Assembly: GCA_003527145.1 (NCBI GenBank)
Contig: DPSW01000478.1
Location: 1-6,525 of the forward strand
Direction of reading: 5' to 3'
DNA: 6,525 nt
From: Clostridiaceae bacterium
GTDB taxonomy: Bacteria; Bacillota; Clostridia; Lutisporales; Lutisporaceae
In this document: positions 1 through 5,283 of the stretch, in pieces
How the letters are laid out: each line of letters begins with the position of its first letter
Numbering within the stretch: position 1 is the stretch's first letter
The notes under the pieces: model-generated
What the model was told of the DNA's origin: nothing
Database searches by the model: none
Seen by the model: only the letters and a program-made list of their open reading frames with translations
Made by a program: the position numbers and the translations under genes

Positions 1-102
1 GTATTGTTCAAAGCAGTGGGCATGGCCTTGTTTGACCTCTTTGCAGCCCAGAGGATATTTGAAGCTGCGAAAGAGAAAGGGATAGGGCAGAAAATCAAAT
101 AA
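1..102 (+). CDS. Ornithine cyclodeaminase / mu-crystallin family protein, C-terminal end (partial)
   Basis: Frame 1 is open from the window edge to a TAA at 100-102 and gives 33 residues. The segment FKAVGMALFDLFAAQRIFEAA followed by KEKGIG resembles the last helix region of ornithine cyclodeaminase/mu-crystallin family enzymes, where a (F)KSVGxAxxDxxAAxxxxExAxxKGIG pattern is typical. These are cytosolic NAD(P)-binding enzymes that act on ornithine or related amino and imino acids. The catalytic and nucleotide-binding parts lie outside the window, so the substrate cannot be judged; alanine dehydrogenase, 2,3-diaminopropionate-type or cyclodeaminase activity are all possible. A hairpin follows 15 bases after the stop, so this gene probably ends its own transcript and is unrelated to the spore-type genes that follow. 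Confidence 0.65.
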   Translation, partial: VLFKAVGMALFDLFAAQRIFEAAKEKGIGQKIK

Positions 103-117
103 ATACCAGGCAGATAT

Positions 118-142
118 GGAGCAGGGCTATCAGCCCTGCTTC
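118..142. terminator. Hairpin between convergent genes, probable transcription terminator
   Basis: GCAGGGCT (121-128) pairs perfectly with AGCCCTGC (132-139) around a three-base loop. The stem extends outward by A120-T140, a G119-T141 wobble and G118-C142, giving about 11 pairs. It lies between the stop of the plus-strand gene at 102 and the stop of the minus-strand gene at 159. Neither side has a long T tract (TTCC on plus, CCATAT on minus), so this is a terminator by position and stem strength rather than a textbook intrinsic terminator. It could serve both strands. Confidence 0.5.
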
Positions 143-158
143 CTTGGCAATGCAAGAA

Positions 159-491
159 CTAAAGTTCCTCTAGAGGGGCGACCGGTTCATCAAGAACACG
201 ATGCTCAGGCTCGTAATAGAATACCTTGACAACATAGTCAACCTTTGACTCAACACCGAATAAAAATTGACCGCATTCATCGGTAAAGGTAAATGTAACA
301 GGGATAAGCTCAAGGGGATTATTGGGTTTTTTGATAAACAGCTTGACCAGAGCACCCTTTACCGGAGTGTCATTCGGGAATTTTACAACACCATGGATAG
401 CGGCCCTTTTTTCAGGCTCCAGAGTAATGCAGATGTCTTTTTCTTCGTTTCCAGTCAATTTAAAATTATATTCTTCCAGTTTCCAGCCCAC
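159..491 (-). CDS. Small carboxypeptidase regulatory-like domain protein (110 aa)
   Basis: Starts with GTG (489-491), preceded by GGGTGGTGA a few bases upstream on the minus strand. The GTG start is supported by homology: MGWKLEEYNF lines up with MGYRISKYQI at the start of the paralogue at 757-1155. After about 30 residues of N-terminal lead-in, residues 32-92 form one carboxypeptidase regulatory-like (prealbumin-type beta-sandwich) domain. It shows HGVVKFPNDTPVKGALVKLF (33-52), then a TFTDECGQFLFG strand-turn-strand (68-79) and VKVFYYEP (88-95). There is no signal peptide, membrane segment or catalytic motif, so a structural or binding role is likely. In this setting a spore coat or exosporium part is plausible but inferred. 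The 265-base gap to the upstream minus-strand gene suggests its own promoter, although readthrough is possible. It has one cysteine in the lead-in and one in the DECG turn, unlike the cysteine-rich paralogue at 2545-3015. Confidence 0.8.
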   Translation of the reverse strand: MGWKLEEYNFKLTGNEEKDICITLEPEKRAAIHGVVKFPNDTPVKGALVKLFIKKPNNPLELIPVTFTFTDECGQFLFGVESKVDYVVKVFYYEPEHRVLDEPVAPLEEL

Positions 492-676
492 AATTTCACC
501 ACCCTTCTTATGTATCGAAGGATAAAGCTACAACTGGCGGACTCTTAACACTTAAATATTTTTATAAAAGGTGAAAGAAAGGGCAGCTCTATATTGCGGG
601 TCCCTTTAAATGATCTTTTTAAAATAATCACTCCTTGCTGCTGTTGTAAATAGGAAATTTACAAATGGGCCTACAA

Positions 677-703
677 TATAATATGAAATTAGAAAGTGTA
701 TGT
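677..703 (-). promoter_or_regulatory. Candidate sigma-K-type promoter upstream of the 159-491 gene
   Basis: On the minus strand, CATATTATA (677-685) fits the sigma-K -10 pattern CATANNNTA at every fixed position. An AC dinucleotide (702-703) lies exactly 16 bases upstream, as the sigma-K -35 requires. The information content is modest in AT-rich DNA, and the implied transcript leader to the GTG start is about 180 bases, which is long. The leader contains an AAAGGG...CCCTTT inverted repeat (586-591 and 610-615 on plus coordinates) followed on the minus strand by a T-rich stretch, which might act as an attenuator. Apart from these elements the gap 492-756 shows no gene. Confidence 0.33.
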
Positions 704-756
704 GATTAAATTCTTAAACAAAAGGAGTGCATAAAGGCTTAGAGTTTTGAGGCATA

Positions 757-1155
757 TCATGATTCCACTGCTTCAAAAAAGTTATCCTTTGGAACAGCTG
801 CAGGGTGGTTGTCATAATGTTCATCCTGATAGGCAGAGGGTTTTATTATAACAGGTACGATTTTGACATTGTCGTACCATACCTTGATGAGATATCTTTT
901 ATGGGGTATCAGGGAACCAAAAATAAATTGGCCGCATTCATCGGAAAATGTATATATTAATGGCTTTAGTGAGCATGGATTGCAGGGATCTGAGATTTCA
1001 AACAGCATGACAACTGCATCCTTTACCGGCTTGTCATCGCAATCCTTTACAATACCGTGAACTACGCTTCTCGGCTCGCGTTGAAGCTTAGCGGTGAGTT
1101 CGAGCTGTTCATTTTCTCCGGGGCATATTTGATACTTAGAAATACGATAACCCAT
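757..1155 (-). CDS. Small carboxypeptidase regulatory-like domain protein (132 aa)
   Basis: ATG at 1153-1155 is preceded on the minus strand by a perfect AGGAGGT five bases upstream, so the start is secure. Residues 30-95 form one regulatory-like beta-sandwich: VVHGIVKDCDDKPVKDAVVM (31-50), TFSDECGQFIFGS (69-81) and RYLIKVWYDN (87-96). It is a clear paralogue of the 110-aa protein at 159-491, sharing the MGxxxxxY start, the HGxVK...PVKxAxVxLF strand pair and the identical DECGQF turn. It adds a CNPC motif (58-61) in the central loop and a C-terminal tail of about 35 residues rich in Pro, His and acidic residues. No secretion signal is seen. It is divergent from the SPOCS gene at 1401, from which it is separated by 245 bases that may hold control elements for both. 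A structural spore-surface role is inferred from context only. Confidence 0.83.
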   Translation of the reverse strand: MGYRISKYQICPGENEQLELTAKLQREPRSVVHGIVKDCDDKPVKDAVVMLFEISDPCNPCSLKPLIYTFSDECGQFIFGSLIPHKRYLIKVWYDNVKIVPVIIKPSAYQDEHYDNHPAAVPKDNFFEAVES

Positions 1156-1400
1156 GATTAACCTCCTAATAAATTCTATTGCTCATAAATGATATAGGAA
1201 AGCCCGCTCATCTTTTATGATTTATAATCAAAGTCAAAACATATACAAGGCTTCATATCAGATGCGGCATCAATATAAAATATTCTTGGGGCAGATAATA
1301 TATCACCATAAATATAAATAAATTGATATAAATAACAGGTAAAAATTATTGCTTATAAGCATATTGTTTATAGATAATAAAACATGGGGGGCAGTCCTAT
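1156..1400. promoter_or_regulatory. Divergent intergenic control region of module A
   Basis: These 245 bases separate head-to-head start codons and should hold promoters for both sides, but I found no convincing match to sigma-A, E, F, G or K on either strand. It holds the ribosome binding site of the minus gene (about 1161-1167), a very AT-rich stretch from about 1265 to 1385, and a perfect 10-base palindrome GCTTATAAGC at 1351-1360 some 40 bases before the plus start. A GCATATT at 1359-1365 equals the sigma-E -35 consensus, but no CATACANT-like -10 sits 14-15 bases downstream, and the implied start would fall almost on the ATG. Confidence 0.4.
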
Positions 1401-1883
1401 ATGGTGAATCATGTTAATGATCTTATTGAATATGCCGGAATAGCAGATGTATTTCCGCATCACCCGACAGCCTTTAAACAGTTCAGTGTTCAGGAGACCG
1501 TGTGCCTTCCGATAGCCAAACCAAATATCGAGCAGATCATAAAGGTCATGGCAGAGCTTGCAATTACAAGTACAAGGGTAATCAGGACTCCTGGTGCTGC
1601 AGAGAACCCGGCAGTATCGCTGGAGGGCCAAAGATTAACAGGCTGGAAGCTGATCGTTGAGGGAGAGGTAAGGCAAAAGATAGAATATGTTGCAGATGAG
1701 CCGTCCCATCCTGTTTATGCTGCACATTTTAATATGCCTTTTTGCACCTTTATTGTTTTAGGGGGGGATTATGCGGCGGGAAGCCCTCTGATTGTGACAG
1801 GGTATATTGAGGACATATTTGCCAAGCAGATAAATAAGAGATGCATCTTCAAGAATATAACGATCCTTGTCACAGCGGAATAA
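1401..1883 (+). CDS. Single-domain SPOCS (DUF3794) protein (160 aa), probable spore coat component
   Basis: ATG at 1401 has a G-rich ribosome site (GGGGGG, about 1386-1391) nine bases upstream. The protein is one SPOCS domain, visible as FKQFSVQETVCLPIAKPNIE (25-44), KLIVEGEVRQKIEYVADE (83-100), VYAAHFNMPFCTFIVL (105-120) and YIEDIFAKQINKRCIFKNI (135-153). The same order of blocks occurs twice in the protein at 3299. SPOCS domains are found in SipL, the SpoIVA-interacting coat assembly factor of Clostridioides difficile, and in many uncharacterised clostridial sporulation proteins. Unlike SipL there is no LysM domain. The first 14 residues (MVNHVNDLIEYAGI) form a short helix-like lead shared with other proteins in the window. 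No signal peptide is seen, so action in the mother-cell cytosol on the forespore surface is likely. It appears monocistronic, with a probable terminator at about 1939-2026. Confidence 0.87.
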   Translation: MVNHVNDLIEYAGIADVFPHHPTAFKQFSVQETVCLPIAKPNIEQIIKVMAELAITSTRVIRTPGAAENPAVSLEGQRLTGWKLIVEGEVRQKIEYVADEPSHPVYAAHFNMPFCTFIVLGGDYAAGSPLIVTGYIEDIFAKQINKRCIFKNITILVTAE

Positions 1884-1925
1884 AAAGGGGCTGCTGCTTT
1901 TACATCATACGACTTGAATCACTTA

Positions 1926-2026
1926 GCTATTCGGTATACTCCTGAAAATTGGATAAGGTTTCTTGATTCAATTTTATCCTGAATAGCCGAGATGGAACCT
2001 TACCCAATTTCCTTGGAGCCTTTTTT
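1926..2026. repeat. Interleaved inverted repeats, probable bidirectional terminator region
   Basis: Two inverted repeat pairs cross each other between convergent genes. Pair A is GCTATTC (1926-1932) with GAATAGC (1981-1987). Pair B is AAATTGGATAAGGTT (1946-1960) with AACCTTACCCAATTT (1996-2010), which pair at 14 of 15 positions. Pair B can extend past an internal loop by CTCC (1939-1942) with GGAG (2015-2018) and is followed by CCTTTTTT (2019-2026). For the plus-strand gene ending at 1883 this resembles an intrinsic terminator with an unusually long loop of 35 bases. On the minus strand the stem ends in AATTTTC, so it may also terminate the gene ending at 2045. Because A and B cross, they can form only a pseudoknot or alternative folds. 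Confidence 0.55.
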
Positions 2027-2044
2027 CCTATAAGGTTATTATTA

Positions 2045-2482
2045 TCAAGGATTGCATAAGTCGCTATTTTCCTCGATAGTTCTTTCGTTTCCACTGCCGG
2101 CTTTGCTTGCGATCACTATAAGCCTGGTGTTTTCGTTATCCGGACTAAGCTCAAACTCATAAACGCCAAAGCGATCAGTTGTGGTGTGCGCAACTCTGAT
2201 ATACTCGATGCTGCCGTCCTGAGGAACAGGTTTTAGAAGATTTACAAGGGCGTTCTCTACAGCGTGGCCGTAACAATCCTTTACCTGCCCCCAAAGCTTT
2301 ATGGGGTTTTCCCAATTATCTTTATTTGCTTCCAGTCCTGCTGCATTTTCGTTTAATCTTCTCCTGCGCATTTTTTTACGTCTGCGTTTTCTGACATTCA
2401 ATTTTTTGAGTGAATTCAGACTTTCAGAGGTATTCAGTGATATGCCGATATATTGGATAAGGTCCTTTACAAGATTGGGCAT
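2045..2482 (-). CDS. Carboxypeptidase regulatory-like domain protein with SPOCS-type N-terminal tag and Arg-rich linker (145 aa)
   Basis: The frame is open further upstream (to 2521), but ATG at 2480-2482 is chosen because GGAGGAG lies just before it on the minus strand and because the resulting start, MPNLVKDLIQYIGI, matches the starts of the SPOCS proteins at 1401 and 3299. After this 14-residue lead comes a Ser/Asn-rich stretch, then a highly basic run RKRRRKKMRRRR (31-42). An acidic/Asn linker follows, then one regulatory-like beta-sandwich: KLWGQVKDCYGHAVENALVN (62-81), AHTTTDRFGVYEFELSPDNE (98-117) and LIVIASKAGSGNER (121-134). This domain is close to that of its upstream neighbour at 2545-3015, with identical KLWGQ/RLWGQ, AHTTTD and GNER blocks. 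The two minus genes are 62 bases apart with no terminator between them, so an operon is likely. No signal peptide is seen. The basic run could bind nucleic acid or an acidic polymer; the function is unknown. Confidence 0.82.
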   Translation of the reverse strand: MPNLVKDLIQYIGISLNTSESLNSLKKLNVRKRRRKKMRRRRLNENAAGLEANKDNWENPIKLWGQVKDCYGHAVENALVNLLKPVPQDGSIEYIRVAHTTTDRFGVYEFELSPDNENTRLIVIASKAGSGNERTIEENSDLCNP

Positions 2483-2544
2483 ACACTCCTCCTCCATAAA
2501 CAAAATTACATTGAAGGGCATTGGGACAATTTAGAGAACAAAGA

Positions 2545-3015
2545 TTAGCAGCCGCACGGTTCCTCCGGTTTTTCTTGACGATCGGCGCATGGATTGCATT
2601 TGCCGCCGCCTGTATAAATGACTCTTTCATTGCCTTTGGCGGCTTTGCTTACAATCACTCTGAATTTGTTGTTGTTTTCATCCGGACAGATATTAAACTG
2701 GTAGAAACCAAGGCAATCTGTCGTTGTGTGTGCAACTCCAACGTATTCAATCTTTCCGTATTTCCAAATGGGCTTTAAAAGCTTTACAAGTGCATCTTTG
2801 ACAGGCTTTCCCTCACAGTCCTTTATTTGCCCCCATAATCTTATGCATCTTTCCCTGTCGACGACGATATCGGCTCTTACCTCACAATCATTGGGTCTGA
2901 GCTCGACATCGATAGCATTTCCCTTGACATTCTCACATGGTTCTTTCTGGCAATCCTGAACGGAATCATAATCAGGATCTTTCCGGGATTCATGAGTGTA
3001 AACAGTAGTTGACAT
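2545..3015 (-). CDS. Cysteine-rich carboxypeptidase regulatory-like domain protein (156 aa)
   Basis: ATG at 3013-3015 follows AAAGGTGG with a five-base gap on the minus strand. A GTG three codons earlier (3022-3024) overlaps that ribosome site and is rejected. Residues 1-55 are a polar lead with CQKEPC (22-27). Residues 57-132 form one regulatory-like beta-sandwich: RLWGQIKDCEGKPVKDALVK (59-78), AHTTTDCLGFYQFNICPDEN (95-114) and VIVSKAAKGNER (120-131). The tail carries CNPC (140-143) and ends in PCGC. There are 11 cysteines in 156 residues, with clusters at both ends, suggesting disulfide cross-linking in an outer spore layer or metal binding; both are inferences. It is first in a two-gene minus-strand unit with 2045-2482 and divergent from the SPOCS operon at 3299. 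There is no secretion signal. Confidence 0.84.
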   Translation of the reverse strand: MSTTVYTHESRKDPDYDSVQDCQKEPCENVKGNAIDVELRPNDCEVRADIVVDRERCIRLWGQIKDCEGKPVKDALVKLLKPIWKYGKIEYVGVAHTTTDCLGFYQFNICPDENNNKFRVIVSKAAKGNERVIYTGGGKCNPCADRQEKPEEPCGC

Positions 3016-3073
3016 AAAGTCCACCTTTCTTTAATAAAATTTAATAGGTTGTATAATTGTCCCTTTGCATTAC

Positions 3074-3100
3074 TAATATATATAAAAGCTAAAAATGTGT
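3074..3100 (-). promoter_or_regulatory. Weak sigma-K-like promoter candidate for the 3015->2045 gene pair
   Basis: On the minus strand TATATATTA (3074-3082) matches the sigma-K -10 CATANNNTA except for T in place of C. AC (3099-3100) sits 16 bases upstream. The implied start near 3067 would give a leader of about 50 bases, which is reasonable. The region is AT-rich, so a chance match is quite possible. Confidence 0.28.
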
Positions 3101-3128
3101 TACTGAAATTGGGACATATTATAAAAAT

Positions 3129-3169
3129 CATGAAATTGCTTCACATCCCAAGTGATGTGGAGCATCATG
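3129..3169. repeat. Long imperfect hairpin/palindrome in the divergent intergenic region of module B
   Basis: TGCTTCACATC (3137-3147) pairs with GATGTGGAGCA (3154-3164) over 11 positions with one G-T wobble and a six-base loop. After a three-base bulge (3134-3136) the outer arms CATGA (3129-3133) and TCATG (3165-3169) add five more pairs. There is no T tract on either side and no gene ends nearby, so terminator function is unlikely. Its place between divergent starts suggests an operator-type site or a structured leader. A short frame (ATG 3130 to TAA 3186, 18 codons) covers it but has no ribosome site. Confidence 0.5.
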
Positions 3170-3213
3170 TAAAAGAGAATGCATAAATTATTGGCAATAT
3201 AAAGCTTGAATGT

Positions 3214-3243
3214 GAATATATGGACGAGAATAAATCATATAAT
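3214..3243 (+). promoter_or_regulatory. Sigma-E-like promoter for the SPOCS/glycosyltransferase operon
   Basis: GAATATA (3214-3220) matches the sigma-E -35 consensus (G/T)(A/C)ATATT at six of seven positions. CATATAAT (3236-3243), 15 bases downstream, matches the -10 CATACA(A/C)T at most positions, including the initial CATA. The implied start near 3250 leaves a leader of about 50 bases before the GTG at 3299. The TATAAT within it would also suit sigma-A, but no TTGACA-like -35 lies at the right distance. This fits mother-cell expression during sporulation, in agreement with the gene content. Confidence 0.5.
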
Positions 3244-3298
3244 CTTAGTAGTCAAATAGGTTGTTTGAGTATTAGCAGTTGTTATAGGAGGGCACGCC

Positions 3299-5272
3299 GT
3301 GAAAAATCTTCTTGATGATTTGATTGAAATCATTGGAATAGATGACGTTATTCCCGAGCAGTCCGGAAGCTTTAAGCAGCTTCAAATCCAAGAAACCTTC
3401 AGCATTCCGGAGAACAAGCCGGAGGCGGAGCATATACTTAGCATAAGGGTAAATGCGGAGATAACCGGAACACAGATCATAGAGACCCCCATAGCCCAGT
3501 CCAATGAGGGGCAGGTACTCTTAGGGAAGAAAATAATTGTGCAGGGAAAGCTTATCCAAAAAATTGAATATGCAGCTGATGTGGAAGGCCAGCCTGTACA
3601 TACGGCAGAGTTTGAAAAGCTTTTTTCGGATTATATCGTTTTGGATGATGATATAGATTGCAGCAGCCCTGTGATCGTCACTCCCTATATCGAAGACATA
3701 TATGTAAAGCTCATCAGCAAAAGGAAAGTATTTAAAAATATTGTGCTTCTCATAAATGCAGCTTCATCTGCATTCAATTTGGGGTCGGGTAAACCGGATG
3801 AAAAGAGAAAGAAAAGCTTGGCGAACCGATATGAAATATCGAAGTACTATAAATGCAATGTAAAAGAGGAAAGGTGTTTCACCCAATTTGTTTTAAAGGA
3901 GAAAATAGAAATACCCAGGCCGAAACCCGATATTGAACAGATAGTCACTACGATCATTGACCCCGAGATCCTTTCGATGAAAGTGATCAATACGATAAAG
4001 GGCAGATCCCGGGAGGGGCAGAATCTTTCGGGAAAGAAGATAATTGTTGAATTGAAGATAAAGCAGAAGATACTGTATGCAGCAGACTTGATATGCCGGT
4101 CCATCCACGGAGTTGAGAAGGAACATTATCAAAGCGTTTATGTTGTGGTGCCGGAGCGGATCGAAGGGACGGATATCGAAGCTTTGCTCAGGAATAAACT
4201 CCTTCAGCCCAAGATAACCGTTGAAGATGTCTTTGCCAGGAAGGTGGATGAGCGCAAAATATTCAAGAGCATAGTGCTGTTCCTTGAGTTTGTATATATC
4301 CCAAGCTATGAGATCTGCTACTCATATCAACATAGCTCCTCTGGGAGCAACTTGTTTGTTGCCTATGAAAACGGCCGGCATGCTCATCAAATAACCTATG
4401 ACGACGATCATAAGAATATAAAGCCGAAATGGTCGCCCTCAGGCCAGGAAATAGCCTGCCTGTCGGATTGCTTGGGAAAATTCATGCTATGCCTTATAGA
4501 CCCCGAGACCTCATCAAAAAGAGTGTTCACCCAGGCCGGAATTTTTGAAGCAATAAGCAGTTATTGCTGGTCGCCTGACGGAGGGAGGATCATATTCTCA
4601 GCCGTTAAGGGCATCAGCAAGGAAATATATTCAATGGACGTCAGAGGCTCAGAATATGAGCAGATCACCTGGGGAAACGGACTGATAAAAAGCTTTAGAC
4701 CCGAATGCTCGCCTGACGGGAAGAGAATGGCTTATATCAGATCGACAAGCAATATATTAAATATTTGGATTTCGGATGCAAAGGGTCTTGACAGCAGTCA
4801 GATAACGGCCTGCGGCTATATTAAGGACTTTGATTGGATGGATGATGATAAGCTCGTTTTCATATCGGGTAAGGGGAATAAGCAGGATGAAGCGTCTGTG
4901 ATAGATATAAACAGCTTGGAGGCTGAAAGGATTTTTACAGGCTTGGATATATTCGCTAAAAAGCTTATCAGGATTTCTCCGGATAATCAATATGCAGCTC
5001 TTATCGGAGCGAAGAGCAATAAAAATGACGTCGATGATGTTTACTTGTACGAATTTAAGAACAAATGTGCAATCAATATTACAAAGAACTTCTGCACAAC
5101 CAAAATCAGTGACCTGGCCTGGGGAATAGATTCAAATAAAATATATTATGTTTCGGATGAATTGGGGTATTGCAACATTTATTCGATATCATTAAGGGAC
5201 TTTTGCAAGAAACAGCTGACCAATACCACCGCAGCAGATATTCAAATAAGCTACAGGCCGAGGATAAGGTGA
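3299..5272 (+). CDS. SPOCS-SPOCS-beta-propeller fusion protein (657 aa), probable spore coat scaffold
   Basis: GTG at 3299 is preceded by AGGAGGG (3286-3292) with six bases between. The protein begins with the shared lead MKNLLDDLIEIIGI. SPOCS domain 1 spans about 25-155 (FKQLQIQETFSIPENKPEAE, QKIEYAADVEGQPVH, YIEDIYVKLISKRKVFKNI). A Lys-rich linker (165-178) follows, then SPOCS domain 2 at about 190-335 (FTQFVLKEKIEIPRPKPDIE, KQKILYAADL, VEDVFARKVDERKIFKSI). From about 345 to 657 there is a TolB-like PD40 beta-propeller with six spaced repeats: WSPSG (378), WSPDG (424), CSPDG (470), a degenerate WMDDD (513), ISPDN (559) and WGIDS (608), about 42-49 residues apart. SPOCS domains are known from SipL-type coat assembly proteins; PD40 propellers usually bind proteins or sugars. 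There is no LysM, signal peptide or membrane segment, so intracellular assembly at the forespore is expected. It leads an operon with the genes at 5284 and 5960. The combined role is inferred. Confidence 0.88.
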   Translation: MKNLLDDLIEIIGIDDVIPEQSGSFKQLQIQETFSIPENKPEAEHILSIRVNAEITGTQIIETPIAQSNEGQVLLGKKIIVQGKLIQKIEYAADVEGQPVHTAEFEKLFSDYIVLDDDIDCSSPVIVTPYIEDIYVKLISKRKVFKNIVLLINAASSAFNLGSGKPDEKRKKSLANRYEISKYYKCNVKEERCFTQFVLKEKIEIPRPKPDIEQIVTTIIDPEILSMKVINTIKGRSREGQNLSGKKIIVELKIKQKILYAADLICRSIHGVEKEHYQSVYVVVPERIEGTDIEALLRNKLLQPKITVEDVFARKVDERKIFKSIVLFLEFVYIPSYEICYSYQHSSSGSNLFVAYENGRHAHQITYDDDHKNIKPKWSPSGQEIACLSDCLGKFMLCLIDPETSSKRVFTQAGIFEAISSYCWSPDGGRIIFSAVKGISKEIYSMDVRGSEYEQITWGNGLIKSFRPECSPDGKRMAYIRSTSNILNIWISDAKGLDSSQITACGYIKDFDWMDDDKLVFISGKGNKQDEASVIDINSLEAERIFTGLDIFAKKLIRISPDNQYAALIGAKSNKNDVDDVYLYEFKNKCAINITKNFCTTKISDLAWGIDSNKIYYVSDELGYCNIYSISLRDFCKKQLTNTTAADIQISYRPRIR

Positions 5273-5283
5273 GGGATTGTCTT

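Noticed and set aside
1359..1387. GCATATT as a sigma-E -35 upstream of the SPOCS gene at 1401
   Set aside because: No suitable -10 at 14-15 bases, and transcription would begin too close to the start codon to include the ribosome site.
1368..1631. Minus-strand frame of 87 codons opposite the SPOCS gene at 1401
   Set aside because: It is antisense to a well-supported SPOCS domain and has no ribosome site or recognisable domain.
2483..2521. Longer start (ATG at 2519-2521) of the regulatory-like protein ending at 2045
   Set aside because: No ribosome site precedes it, and the extra 13 codons include the ribosome binding sequence of the ATG at 2482, which also gives the shared tag.
3016..3024. 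GTG start at 3022-3024 for the cysteine-rich protein
   Set aside because: It overlaps the AAAGGTGG ribosome site that serves the ATG at 3013-3015.
3130..3186. Short 18-codon frame on the plus strand in the divergent region
   Set aside because: No ribosome site, no recognisable similarity, and it coincides with a palindrome that better explains the sequence.
5170..5283. Upstream extension of the 220-aa SPOCS protein by 38 codons to an ATG at 5170
   Set aside because: It overlaps the end of the 657-aa gene by about 100 bases. The start at 5284 has a ribosome site and yields the conserved N-terminal tag.
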